A stretch of 64,000 bases of DNA from Rhodopirellula sp. (GCA_002701385.1 NZVD01000087.1:113077-177076), one strand, 5' to 3'. Shown: positions 37,001-45,271, numbered from the stretch's first letter. Translations and numbers: made by a program. Notes: a model not told the origin generated them from the letters alone.

Positions 37001-39061
37001 GTCATCCTTGGGGAAAATGTGGGAGTGTTGGGGCAATTTGTCTCTCTGGAAAGCTCAGGGGATCAGATTAGTGTTGAAGATTTGGATCAAGATGGCAATC
37101 AACTTGTAGGGTTTGAACGATTGAATCGTCAGTCTGTTCAGTGGCGAGATGTCACGGCGGTATTGGGAGATCGAATTAGCGAAGCGTTTGTCGTGACTGC
37201 ACAGGATCCTACTGCAGTCGATATTCTGTACAGCGTGACGAGCAATAAAGTCCTGAATCGGGATGCAGCGAAGATAAGGCTCGCCACTACCTATGTAGCA
37301 GTTGATTTCGCAGGGACGTACCGAGCTAAACTTGAGCTGCTTGTGGACAATCAAACCGAGCAGTTTCTTGAAGCAACGTTACCGGACGGTGCACAGCTAT
37401 GGGCTATTTCGGTGGCGGGAGACCCTGTCAAACCAATCAAAGGAGTGTCGGATCGGGATTTGAAAGTTCCGTTGGTTAAAACAGAGGATGGGGAATTGTC
37501 CTATCTCGTTCAGATTCATTATGCGGGAAATGTCGGTGGACAACTCGAACAATATGGAAAGCTAGAGACGCTTCCTGTTATAGGAACAAAAAATATCGTT
37601 GCTGACGGTAGTACATTTGTAAAACTTTATCTGCCTAAGGATCGACGTTGGTTTGGATTCGATGGAGCCGGTGAGTTGATCGCCAGAACGGACGAAAAAA
37701 TGAGCTCCGTGCTTAAGTCCAAACAGAGCTTAGTTATCAATCAGGAAATTGGTGAAAAGCTACGGCGTGCAAATCAATCTTCCAACCCCTATGAGAAAAT
37801 CCGTCTGTTTAATAGCTTAAAGTCCGAAACGGATGTGAATAACTATTCGACGCAAACGGAGGTTGAATCGCGGAACGGGCAGCAAATTCAAGAGTTGAAT
37901 AAGCAAGTGGATGAGTTGGTACAACAACCAGAAGAAGATATGGGGGAGGTAGAGCAACTCTTCGACAACCGTAAACAACTCAATCAACGTTTTCTGGAGC
38001 AGACCAACGACATTACCAATAACGCAGTTAATCAGCTGGGGAATAATTTTGATTTGCCCGTTGAAAATGCCACCAGTGAGGATGAAAAAGCGGCTGCCGA
38101 GTCACAATTTAAAAAGGGGTGGTTTGAAGGTAATGGGCTCATCCGGGAATCCCGGAAAGAAGAAGACGGTAGTGCAAAGCGTCTTTACAAAGGTAATACG
38201 CAGAACTTCAAGACTCCCGCAAGCAAGCCATCCTCCGGGCAAGGTGGTCAGAGCCAGGATCGAGGCGAGCAGCAACAACGCTTGAATCGGAATGAATCCA
38301 GCCAACAACGAATGCAACAACAGTTGCGTCAGTATCAGATGCAACAAAAGCAATCCTTGGATAGCCGTAATCCTGAGGATAAAATTCGTTCTTTCTTTGG
38401 TAAACCACAAGCCACGGATCTGGTAGACCCAATGGCTGAGGGAGGCATGGACTTAGGCGGCTATATGGCCGGCGGCGTTGGTGGTGGAATGGCTGGTATG
38501 AATCGAAGAGGCCAGGCTCCCTCAGGAGGCATGGGCGGTGGTGGTACTGCTATGGGAGGTTTTGGAGGTGAATTAGCTCAGAACGGTTCTGGCGGAAGGG
38601 CCCCCGAATTTATCGATGGTGTTTCAGCACTAGATGGAAAACGTGATCAGGCGGGCCTAATGTCTCACGCTCAGGCTACTGGTTTTGCAAGTATCGCAGG
38701 TTTTGAGTTTGATGAAGCCAGTCTGAATAACGAATTCGATCAGTTTGAGTTGGAGTTTATTGCTGCGACCAAAGAATACGATTTTTCAGCCCAATACGTC
38801 AGTCATTCGCTGATCGAGACGTTTCTGCGAGTTGGAGTTGGGCTGGGCGGTATTTTGGTGATATTGATAGGCAGTTGGGTAATCCGCGTGGCCTCACGTA
38901 GTACCTGGTTGGTTGGATTCGTGGCCGTTTGTTTCCTCCCAATAAGCTTGTTTATGATTTTGCGTTGGGTATTTCCAGTGTTAGGAGTCATTGTTTTGTT
39001 GGCTTCACTCAGCTGGTTGTTAAAACTTCGCTTTTCCCGCTCGACGCTTAAGGCTGCTTAA
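31022..39061 (+). CDS. 2679-residue membrane protein made of two fused modules of the same unrecognised family
   Basis: Module A follows a signal peptide (FTSLLFLGMVGLVCSLLG) with REIYVPFKDLKSVL...RIYLPRSEYEDLL. It ends in a Pro/Glu-rich linker and membrane helices near residues 1150-1235. A signal-peptide-like segment (AGLVLLPLLTGLQNSIHAQQ, about 1245-1265; nt 34756-34820) then introduces module B, which opens DAVVVPYDPSALP...LLIPLKRYTELF. Both modules carry beta-rich repeats with an RxW motif (LARWSV, about 289; IRSWEV, about 1577). After about 2260 come a helical region with Asn/Gln, a Gln-rich stretch (RMQQQLRQYQMQQ), a Gly/Met-rich stretch near 2480-2520, and three C-terminal membrane helices. 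I see no catalytic motif. Translation is coupled to the upstream gene by TAATG. Confidence 0.75.
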   Translation: MNSSNRFTSLLFLGMVGLVCSLLGTSLEAQVKSREIYVPFKDLKSVLAGPIERIYLPRSEYEDLLKKADIKPGDTPPQNTVLGKARYDVRLHEDFATIRATLEVESLAEGLQLLPLRFVGVSVLSAQIAGVAAPVVRASPQQVNLLVEGKGKATVIMELATPVRHSAAEQSFALELPHAPNESIGMVVPGNIEIKSGASVVSRSIDDQANETSFELLPTPGPLSVTMSLNNKRLQTERQTIARSVIVDELNESLERIHATYSMEIVQGAAAEFIYEIPVGFEVTNVDTPDLARWSVSQVDGANLLKVEFRSPQTSAVTVKITAIETSPSWEEWSFPMIKARDVEASTGVVGILAERRLAVGSLQAAGAIPLNNAVLENALPQSIFIVEPGAPPLQILATYYVPQEDYSVVAKVLQPESQLNVQTNTVLTLLRDRHQAAVDFYLYPALDDLFGFDVQAPEGWNVTAIVDENQNTLKYHETIDEQGVRRLHVKFPGRRAFGQLHRVTLISDRVPDGWLENWDEYTLETPAFVVEDTYRSAGVIGIRAIEQYQDVFEIRADMVQGAFPLSASDRTRVSLSSPVALAYQYDSTDFAVSTMVRKVPALYASRLASFFDVQQGVHKSYHEIAINIQRSQIEEVVLALPADSTPENITINGLAGTQVKQYSSEDGGPLRKWTIRLSTPAFSNVTLGVQYDNQVENDEAQLTPAFPEVVGAGYQSGVFSIEASPELELTVDEPGLKPVDAGELAVNGYVVGKHRVAAFRYTGESPSINVGVEYPELRAIPAVLVNRAELLTYVASRGVYQTVARYSLLTKADYVRVVLPGDARLWSVVVDDVVTVRPQKTPRDDGFLVDLSTAGEDVGNLRDLRLIYEESQGSTGDFSLNAPQLFEHGRNQDSNTAPLVQPARVKWQMMVPASYRLSLKNADVMKQTNTPVRVTPQAAYLGGGLFLATGGLQFGESAPTSSVFDSQIASAYPDTADADYAMPMDGTEELAEFEAPTGAMAPPINSAEPKSESVPKSTAPPGPFANNETLELDLAERAKAASPTDEVFDSPANAPQQPQPEVLADDMEKVQEEIQVDGELAGESQGLIGRQSELGWALEGRNSLDINLVSRVDSNDAYKLSSDYLLYEFGNLGGVAAVEGQVVRKSFGIVLGWVVALVILALGALIVRKDAKAKRRFLVLVLFLAIVISALPQFVAYREVAEMMFASVIVLMVGYIVFHMLRPGMSWCCEAGVSKLIKFSGGKGARAGLVLLPLLTGLQNSIHAQQIDGVIPVDVPKDAVVVPYDPSALPVHRSDDQQLLIPLKRYTELFKRAYPGLTLEHEYLPVKYAFNGVEYSTSLYEDNSLLIEGVIGIDVFTDQELIIGLPLGDLVIEYATLDEKPAQMKVGGPQGPLAPNVAPQAQVKQQAEQQQVVQPAPVPVAASHQLLISGKGQHELRLGLRMSIARQGGWRIASGQLPIGVSGMMNLMVLEANTELRWNNHLGRSEYRTSQANEEVVSSLGINGSFDFRWRPVIQESLTDRDLTSQSELIIDVQEDGVYADWFVNLSFRNSTRDLFRLRVPTGMRVEAVKGANIRSWEVVNDEAGNQDISIEMLEAAQNTAQLRVSLVRYRALPTGKSDQFNIPVVSVPDAVSQKGTILIRRSPMLNVVIDAVEGVSRLDVDEFPGLHRVNGNNQPEAQVITRENPLGIQSLLAYQFSGNAYVLTLSATEVASRSSANLKSLVRVSPQEITLESMIRVSDSRRPVHQVQLVVPQDLVIRQLSAPGLVEWAEDEYAAIIGKAKLVTVLLGQGIQGGFNVILEGKLERKLENMTTTVPYLAVLGVQSQYGETVLLSDPSFDVELLDVQQGESVAMASMFGWLRSNQRPLARTALKFRGPNYAAKFQLIPRDVSVNCRTFTNVHVTDRAVEETILLEYTVSNAGERNFSFRLPKYMKGKSIISAQYVQRVVWEDEAEDSDYVTVRLLLEDEVLNEYRVLIQMDRQSGENTRPPIPVILGENVGVLGQFVSLESSGDQISVEDLDQDGNQLVGFERLNRQSVQWRDVTAVLGDRISEAFVVTAQDPTAVDILYSVTSNKVLNRDAAKIRLATTYVAVDFAGTYRAKLELLVDNQTEQFLEATLPDGAQLWAISVAGDPVKPIKGVSDRDLKVPLVKTEDGELSYLVQIHYAGNVGGQLEQYGKLETLPVIGTKNIVADGSTFVKLYLPKDRRWFGFDGAGELIARTDEKMSSVLKSKQSLVINQEIGEKLRRANQSSNPYEKIRLFNSLKSETDVNNYSTQTEVESRNGQQIQELNKQVDELVQQPEEDMGEVEQLFDNRKQLNQRFLEQTNDITNNAVNQLGNNFDLPVENATSEDEKAAAESQFKKGWFEGNGLIRESRKEEDGSAKRLYKGNTQNFKTPASKPSSGQGGQSQDRGEQQQRLNRNESSQQRMQQQLRQYQMQQKQSLDSRNPEDKIRSFFGKPQATDLVDPMAEGGMDLGGYMAGGVGGGMAGMNRRGQAPSGGMGGGGTAMGGFGGELAQNGSGGRAPEFIDGVSALDGKRDQAGLMSHAQATGFASIAGFEFDEASLNNEFDQFELEFIAATKEYDFSAQYVSHSLIETFLRVGVGLGGILVILIGSWVIRVASRSTWLVGFVAVCFLPISLFMILRWVFPVLGVIVLLASLSWLLKLRFSRSTLKAA

Positions 39062-39157
39062 AGACTTCTCTGCGGGCGTGCGAGATCTGCCTTTATGTGA
39101 AAGTCTGATTTCATTATCTTGTAGAGGAAATAAGAATTCTCCTATGGCAGAAGAAGT

Positions 39158-40678
39158 ATGAGTGACTCTCCTCTAGAATCTGACAAACCGACGCCTGAGG
39201 CTGCGAAGGTCGCTGATTTGTCTGATTACAGCGTTGTGTCCCGGCGTCACCGCCCGGACATGCTGACCGTGCTTTTGGTTTGTGCTGCCGGAGTTCTTGC
39301 AGTGGTGTGGGGTTTGATGGGGATTGCGCCGTCGCTGACTTCAGAGATTCGAGTATTTCAAGCCCATCCGAGGCACCGTTGGACCGCGGTGGATCTTGAA
39401 ATCAAAAAATACATTCCTGCGCAATTACGGGATTTAATCGGTGCAACGCCTGGTGAATTAGAGGCTATTGACGATCCACATGAAGTACGAATAACAAATG
39501 TTCAGGTAGTTGATGTCGATGGCGATGGTATGAATGACGTGCTTGTTTGTAATGCGTCACAGAATACTGTCATTGCTTATACGTATGAAGGTAAAAAAAC
39601 GATTGAACCTGACTTTGGTGAGGATGTTTCCGTGGAGGAATTGCAGGCTCAAATGGCAAAGTCTGCTGAGACGAATGGCATGGAGTACTTGTGGCAGGAG
39701 ACTTTGATTGGCGAATCAATGGTCGCACCGGCACATGCAACCGTCGTTGATATTAATGGGGACGGCAAGTTGGATGTCGTCGTCTCTGTGTTAGGTAATA
39801 TCATGCCATCGGATGAACTGATTGGTGAAGTGTTGTTGTTTCTTAAAACTGAAGAGGGTTACGACCGCCACGTGTTGTTATCGGACGTGCGCCGGGTTGC
39901 AGATGTACAGCCCGGGGACTTTGATGGCGACGGCGACCTGGATTTGGCAGTAGCAGTCTTCGGTTACGCTCGAGGGGGCGTGCGGCTTCTGGAAAATTTG
40001 GGCGATCTTGAATTTCGAGATTCGTCGCTGTTGGATCGGCCGGGTGTGATCCATGTACCGGTACATGACTATGATCTGGATGGAGATCTGGATATTGGAG
40101 CTATTGTCACACAGGATGAGGAAGAGGTGTGGGCATTAGAGAATGACGGCTCAGGCAATTTCAGCCGGCGTATTCTTTATGAGACAGATAATTATGATGT
40201 TGGTGGGGGAGGTTTGGTTGCAGCCGATCTCGATCAAGACGGGAAGATGGACTTTTTGATGAGCCAGGGGGATAACTTAGAATTTGGACACGGTTGGCCG
40301 ATGCCTTACCACGGCTGCGTTTGGTTACGCAATAAGGGTGACTGGACGTTTGAAGCAGAGCTAATTGGTAAATTAGGAGGGACCTATGCCGCCTCTCCAT
40401 CCGATGTGGATGCCGATGGGGATTTAGACGTAGTGTTGGTTAGTATGTCCAACGACTATGCTAACCCTCAAAATCCAAGCGTAATTTGGGTAGAAAACGA
40501 AGACAATCAGTTTAATAAGCACCATCTGATAGCTCGTCAGCCAGTGGAGCTCATTACAGTCGATTGTGGTGATGTGGATGGCGATGGGATAGATGATATC
40601 GTCACAGGTCAGTTTAGAATCCCCCTTAGTGTCGTGCCGGATCATCCCGTCCGGGTATGGTTCAAGGAGGAATTCTAA
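39158..40678 (+). CDS. Membrane-anchored FG-GAP/VCBS-type beta-propeller protein
   Basis: The 506-residue product has a charged N-terminus, one membrane helix at about residues 35-58 (MLTVLLVCAAGVLAVVWGL) and an outer domain. That domain contains seven calcium-binding loops of the FG-GAP/VCBS type: DVDGDGMND, DINGDGKLD, DFDGDGDLD, DLDGDLD, DLDQDGKMD, DVDADGDLD and DVDGDGIDD. This spacing fits a seven- or eight-bladed propeller, a fold used for protein or ligand binding. It begins 96 nt after the giant gene and its TAA overlaps the next ATG (TAATG), placing it in the same cluster. Confidence 0.85.
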   Translation: MSDSPLESDKPTPEAAKVADLSDYSVVSRRHRPDMLTVLLVCAAGVLAVVWGLMGIAPSLTSEIRVFQAHPRHRWTAVDLEIKKYIPAQLRDLIGATPGELEAIDDPHEVRITNVQVVDVDGDGMNDVLVCNASQNTVIAYTYEGKKTIEPDFGEDVSVEELQAQMAKSAETNGMEYLWQETLIGESMVAPAHATVVDINGDGKLDVVVSVLGNIMPSDELIGEVLLFLKTEEGYDRHVLLSDVRRVADVQPGDFDGDGDLDLAVAVFGYARGGVRLLENLGDLEFRDSSLLDRPGVIHVPVHDYDLDGDLDIGAIVTQDEEEVWALENDGSGNFSRRILYETDNYDVGGGGLVAADLDQDGKMDFLMSQGDNLEFGHGWPMPYHGCVWLRNKGDWTFEAELIGKLGGTYAASPSDVDADGDLDVVLVSMSNDYANPQNPSVIWVENEDNQFNKHHLIARQPVELITVDCGDVDGDGIDDIVTGQFRIPLSVVPDHPVRVWFKEEF

Positions 40679-42048
40679 TGCGCTGGAATCAAATGGTTCT
40701 GACCGTGATTATTCTTGGATTAGTTGTACAAATTGGTTTGCGATACCAGGAAAACGGTGGTATGCAAGCTCCGATCGTATCCCGGGTACACAAACTGGAG
40801 ACAGGTTTTCGGGATGCCGTCAGAGAATTGGAGGATTCACACGACGTAACGGATGTTAAAGCCTGGGTGGAATTGGGGGAAATCTACTCAACGTTTGCTT
40901 TAATGCCCGAAGCTGAATATTGTTTTCGGCGAGCTCTGAAAGTTGGGGACTTGGATCTTGAACAGCAATTCAAATTCGGGATCTGTCTTAGTCGGCGAGG
41001 CAAGCTGGAAAAGGCGATTGCAATTCTGAAACCCGTTGGCGCTTCAGGCCATTCACTAGCCTCTCACGCCAATTTGCAGATAGGCCTGGATTATTTGCGA
41101 CTAGACGATCGAACGAATGCGGAGATTTTTCTCCGATTGACCGAAAGCGATGAAATTGCAGACTTTGCCTTGTCCCGGATTCTCATTCGTGATGGCAGAG
41201 CCGAAGAAGCTGTTGCGATTCTTGGAAGATTGATCGAACGTAGTCCGAATTCAATGCGTGCACATCAAATGCAGGGATGGGCTTACGAGGCATTAGGTGA
41301 CGCGGAGGAGGCACGGAACTGCTTCGATCGCTCCATGCATACGTCGGAGATGATTACGATTCACCCCATCTCGCGGGATTGGGATGAAAAAACGGTTAAT
41401 AAGATGGGAGCAGCAGTCCCGTTGACTAAAAGCACGAATGCGTTGGAGGTAGGCGATACGAGTACGGCGATCGTCGAAATTGAAAAGTCATTTGAATTGT
41501 TAGACCCGCTATGGCGACCAGCGTACGCCATTCAAGCTGCTTTGTCTTATCTTAAAGCAGGCCAGCCTGACACAGCGCTAACGTACCTGAAACGATGGTT
41601 GATTCGTGATGGTGAATCGGCGTATTTGTGGGAAATTGCCGGAGATTGCTTTTTAGATAAAGAGGAGTTAGACCGAGCAGAGGCTGCCTGGAAGCGTGGG
41701 CAATTGGTGCGAGCAAGCAAGACGGTACAGGCTAATGCAGAGTGTTGTCGTAAGCTATCAGAACTTTACCAAACACAGGGCAGGACAGCAGAAGCCGAGT
41801 TGTACCGTGGTTATCACTTGTATGAAAGCGGGCGACTCCAATGGCGTGACAATAAGATTCGCGCGGCGAATAAGCAATTGAGTGAAGCCGTTACTATTCT
41901 AAAAGATGACCCTCACGTTTGGTTTGCATTAGCGGAGGCTCAGAGAGCACTAAGTGATCGAACATCTGCCAAAGAATCCTATTTGAAATGTCTAGCGTTA
42001 GAGCCTAATCATGGACGTGCTATCGTTGGCTTGGAGTTGGTCCAATGA
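40678..42048 (+). CDS. Membrane-anchored TPR-repeat protein
   Basis: The 456-residue product starts with a signal anchor (MRWNQMVLTVIILGLVVQIGL) and consists of helical repeats that match TPR: AWVELGEIYSTFALMPEAEYCFRRAL, KFGICLSRRGKLEKAIAIL, HQMQGWAYEALGDAEEARNCFDRSM, LSYLKAGQPDTALTYLKRWL, and the C-terminal WFALAEAQRALSDRTSAKESYLKCLALEP. It is probably a protein-binding scaffold outside the cytoplasm. AAGGAGG (40663-40669), 8 nt before the ATG, is the strongest ribosome site seen in the cluster. Its stop overlaps the protease start (ATGA). Confidence 0.85.
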   Translation: MRWNQMVLTVIILGLVVQIGLRYQENGGMQAPIVSRVHKLETGFRDAVRELEDSHDVTDVKAWVELGEIYSTFALMPEAEYCFRRALKVGDLDLEQQFKFGICLSRRGKLEKAIAILKPVGASGHSLASHANLQIGLDYLRLDDRTNAEIFLRLTESDEIADFALSRILIRDGRAEEAVAILGRLIERSPNSMRAHQMQGWAYEALGDAEEARNCFDRSMHTSEMITIHPISRDWDEKTVNKMGAAVPLTKSTNALEVGDTSTAIVEIEKSFELLDPLWRPAYAIQAALSYLKAGQPDTALTYLKRWLIRDGESAYLWEIAGDCFLDKEELDRAEAAWKRGQLVRASKTVQANAECCRKLSELYQTQGRTAEAELYRGYHLYESGRLQWRDNKIRAANKQLSEAVTILKDDPHVWFALAEAQRALSDRTSAKESYLKCLALEPNHGRAIVGLELVQ

Positions 42049-43664
42049 ATCACAGGCCTCGGGTACGGCAACGCCGGATGTTGGTTGTGGTGGTTGGCCT
42101 GCTTGTCCATCTTTGGTGTTTGCCGCAGCAGGTTACGGCTAAACTCGTGCTTTGTGTTTGTGCCGAGGAATTTGAGTCGGCTTGGCAGCCGTGGATCAAA
42201 TATCGGAATCAACAGGGATATGTCGTCAAAATACTTCGCCCGAAGGGCTCTGCTGCTGGAATTCGAGAGTCGTTGAAACGGCTGCAGCAGTCACACGAGA
42301 TAGCCGCCATTGTGCTCGTTGGTGATGCCCCTTCTTTTTCCAAAGGTAAGTTTGGTGAGAGGACTGACTGGCACATACCAACGTTTTATTCACAAGCGAA
42401 AGTGAATGTGCTGTTCGGTTCAGAGCCCGAAGTCGCCTCAGATTTGCCATATGGAGACCTCAATGGAGATGGCATTATTGATGTTCCGGTTGGCAGGATT
42501 CCTGTTGTGGACGCTCAGCAATTAGCTGGTTACGTTAAGCGTGTGCAGGAGTATGAAAAGGAGTATCCATCGGCTCCGGATAAACGTGACATCCATTTTG
42601 TGGCAGGTGTCGGTGGGTTTGGTCCGGCTTTAGATGGTGTTTTGACATCAGTCACTCGCAAGTTTATAAGTCAGGGAATTCCGGGTTCGTTTCGCGTGAC
42701 CATGACGCAAGCGAGTTGGCAAAGTCCGTTTTGCCCAGATCCATTTGCATTCGGAAAGCACACGATTAATCGGTTGAATCAGGGAGGGCTGTTTTGGGTC
42801 TATATGGGACATGGCCTACGTGATCAATTGGATCGTGTCGTGGTTCCCGGCGAGCAGCCTGTGTCTATTCTTCGGCGGCAAAATCTGGAAGGCGTTGACG
42901 TTCAAGGCATGCCTCCCGTTTGTGTGTTTTTGGCCTGTTATGTGGGCGCTTTTGATTCAAATGATCCGTGTATTGGTGAACAGTTAATGTTGCTTGAACG
43001 GGGACCAATTGCAGTTTACGCAGCCAGTCGTGTGTCGATGCCGTATGCGATGAGTGTTATGGGCGATGGCATGTTGCGTCAATCATTCCGCTTGCGAGAA
43101 GAGTTGCTTGGAAATGTCATTACCAATGCAAAGCGAAGCTTGGTAGTGCCTGCTCAGGCAGACCGTACAGCGAATCGAATGTTGCTGGATAATCTTGCAG
43201 GTACTTTAAGCCCGGCGCCTCATTTATTGAAGGAAGAACGTGCAGAACATGCTTTGATGTTTAACTTGCTCGGGGATCCTCTTCTACGACTGAATTATCC
43301 TCGTGGAGTGAAATTGACGTCTCCTGTAACAGCTCAGAACGGAAGTGTTATACAAGTTGGTTTTCAAGCGCCAGTTGCCGGAAAGGCCATTCTTGAATTG
43401 GCCGCTGAGCGTGGTGTCCAGAGATTTGTGCCGATGCAACGTCAGGAGTTCGATCGCACGCTGGTGGCTAAATATACAGACGAATACATCCAAGCCAACG
43501 ATGCTGTGTGGCATTCAGAAGAGCGAGCGGTAAATGCAGCAGAAGCCGTTTCGGTAAAAATGAAGGTCGAAAATATAAGCCCCGGTTTTCAGACGATTCG
43601 GCTCTATCTACAGGGCGATCAGCATGTTTATATTGGCTCAAAACGTATTTACGTTAGCAACTAG
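42045..43664 (+). CDS. Exported C25 (gingipain-type) cysteine protease
   Basis: The 539-residue product has a basic leader and signal (MLVVVVGLLVHLWCLPQQVTA). A caspase-like C25 fold follows: KYRNQQGYVVKIL, AAIVLVGDAP, LPYGDLNGDGIIDVPVGRIPV, the catalytic His256 in WVYMGHG and Cys298 in VFLACYVGAFD. The dyad is intact. The C-terminal 120 residues form a beta-sandwich-like domain (VTAQNGSVIQVGFQAPVAGKA). There is no long N-terminal propeptide and no recognisable type IX C-terminal sorting domain. It is the last gene of the five-gene cluster; its targets may be the giant neighbours, but that is inference. Confidence 0.87.
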   Translation: MNHRPRVRQRRMLVVVVGLLVHLWCLPQQVTAKLVLCVCAEEFESAWQPWIKYRNQQGYVVKILRPKGSAAGIRESLKRLQQSHEIAAIVLVGDAPSFSKGKFGERTDWHIPTFYSQAKVNVLFGSEPEVASDLPYGDLNGDGIIDVPVGRIPVVDAQQLAGYVKRVQEYEKEYPSAPDKRDIHFVAGVGGFGPALDGVLTSVTRKFISQGIPGSFRVTMTQASWQSPFCPDPFAFGKHTINRLNQGGLFWVYMGHGLRDQLDRVVVPGEQPVSILRRQNLEGVDVQGMPPVCVFLACYVGAFDSNDPCIGEQLMLLERGPIAVYAASRVSMPYAMSVMGDGMLRQSFRLREELLGNVITNAKRSLVVPAQADRTANRMLLDNLAGTLSPAPHLLKEERAEHALMFNLLGDPLLRLNYPRGVKLTSPVTAQNGSVIQVGFQAPVAGKAILELAAERGVQRFVPMQRQEFDRTLVAKYTDEYIQANDAVWHSEERAVNAAEAVSVKMKVENISPGFQTIRLYLQGDQHVYIGSKRIYVSN

Positions 43665-43789
43665 AGCAGGCACGCACGTCCAATATTTATTAGGATAATC
43701 TTATTCCTGTCAGTGCCCGGTTCTCATGGATGGAACGGAATGGGGTTGGACAGCTTATAGATAATCGATCGAAAAGGTAGAGGCTCGGA

Positions 43790-45268
43790 ATGAAAAACAC
43801 GTTGTTTTGTGTTGTCATTTGCTTATTGACCCACTGGGTTCAAGCAGCTCCCAAAGTCACGGTGAAGATTCCTGAGACGGCTTTGGAACATCCCGTTGAT
43901 GGACGACTTTATTTGTTTACTTCAACCGGTAATGGAGCTCCTGTTTCCGGGCCGAATTGGTTTTCTCCGGAGCCGTTTTATGCGGTGGATGTAACATTGA
44001 ACGGAGGCGGTCTTGTTGAATTGAGTGGTGCGACAAAGGGCTTTCCCGGGAGCTTGGGAGAGCTCGAGGAGGGAGCTTATCGTATACAGGCCCTGTTCGA
44101 CTTTGATGTGTACCATTCCAATCATGCCAATGGGGAGGGCAATCTTTATAGCGAAGTTCAGGAAGTTGATTGGACAGGAGACAATGTACTGGAGTTCGAA
44201 TTAAGTAAAGTTATTGAAGGCGTGCCGTTTAAACAGACGGAATATCTCAAGCAGGTTCGCCTATACAGCCCTCGCCTTTCGTCCTTTTACGGTCGAGAAA
44301 TTGTTCAGAAAGCTGCGGTCGTTCTGCCTCGTTCTTACTTTGAATCTCCGGAACTGCGTTACCCGGTAATCTATACGGTATCTGGCTTTGGTGGCCTACA
44401 CGAGACAATGGGATTACGCTTGGGCGATGGAGGCCCCGAACCGGCAGCCGGTGAGGTTGAGTTTATTCGGGTGCTCCTGGATGGGCAGTGCAAATGGGGA
44501 CATCATGTTTATGCAGATAGCGCAAAAAATGGTCCTCGCGGAGCCGCATTGATTAAGGAATTGATCCCGGAGATTGATAAGCGGTATCGAACGGTGGATG
44601 CGAGTACTGCTCGCTTTGTTACCGGTCATAGTAGCGGTGGTTGGAGTAGTCTCTGGCTGCAGGTGAACTATCCCGAGACGTTTGGTGGCGTTTGGAGTAC
44701 GGCCCCCGATCCGGTTGATTTCCGCGACTATCAGGAGGTCGATCTATATGCCAAAAAACCACTGAGTTTGTATACGAATCCCGATGGAGATCGTCGGCCC
44801 TTAGCCCGCCGTAACGGGCAGGTCATGATTTGGTATGAAGACTTTGGTCATATGGATGATGGGCTTGGTCGGGGCGGTCAGCTGAAATCATTTGAAGCAG
44901 TTTTTAGTCCACTCGACAGCCAGGGAAGTCCTTTGCTGATGTGGACTCGAGATCGAGGGGATGTGATTCCCAGTACGGTAAAGTATTGGGTGGAGTATGA
45001 CATTAATCGACTCATTAAACGGCGTTGGCATGCAGGGTTAAAGGAAAAGCTGGCAGGTAAAATCAATGTCTTTATGGGAACAGAAGATACGTTCTATTTA
45101 GAGGGTGCCTGTGAATTCCTGAAGCAAACGATGGAGTCATTGGAAAGTGACGCCGTTATTGAATTGCATGAAGGCCGGGATCATTTTAATTTGCTGACGC
45201 AGGACTTGAGAGATCGTATTCGCAAGGAAATGTCAGCCACTTATTTACAGTATCACAGCATCGAGTAA
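43790..45268 (+). CDS. Exported alpha/beta-hydrolase esterase
   Basis: The 492-residue product has a signal peptide (TLFCVVICLLTHWVQA), an N-terminal beta-sandwich of about 170 residues, and an esterase-D/ferric-enterobactin-esterase-like hydrolase domain. The domain shows YPVIYTVSGFGG, the nucleophile elbow TGHSSGGWSSLW, the acid residue in MGTEDTFY and the His in GRDHFN. The triad is complete. GAGG 6 nt upstream supports the ATG. The enolase-superfamily gene follows after 3 nt, suggesting that ester removal and acid-sugar dehydration are linked. Confidence 0.85.
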   Translation: MKNTLFCVVICLLTHWVQAAPKVTVKIPETALEHPVDGRLYLFTSTGNGAPVSGPNWFSPEPFYAVDVTLNGGGLVELSGATKGFPGSLGELEEGAYRIQALFDFDVYHSNHANGEGNLYSEVQEVDWTGDNVLEFELSKVIEGVPFKQTEYLKQVRLYSPRLSSFYGREIVQKAAVVLPRSYFESPELRYPVIYTVSGFGGLHETMGLRLGDGGPEPAAGEVEFIRVLLDGQCKWGHHVYADSAKNGPRGAALIKELIPEIDKRYRTVDASTARFVTGHSSGGWSSLWLQVNYPETFGGVWSTAPDPVDFRDYQEVDLYAKKPLSLYTNPDGDRRPLARRNGQVMIWYEDFGHMDDGLGRGGQLKSFEAVFSPLDSQGSPLLMWTRDRGDVIPSTVKYWVEYDINRLIKRRWHAGLKEKLAGKINVFMGTEDTFYLEGACEFLKQTMESLESDAVIELHEGRDHFNLLTQDLRDRIRKEMSATYLQYHSIE

Positions 45269-45271
45269 ACC

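Noticed and set aside
42045-43664. Type IX secretion system component (PorU-like)
   Set aside because: The C25 fold is present, but there is no PorU N-terminal region, no C-terminal sorting domain and no other type IX gene in the window.
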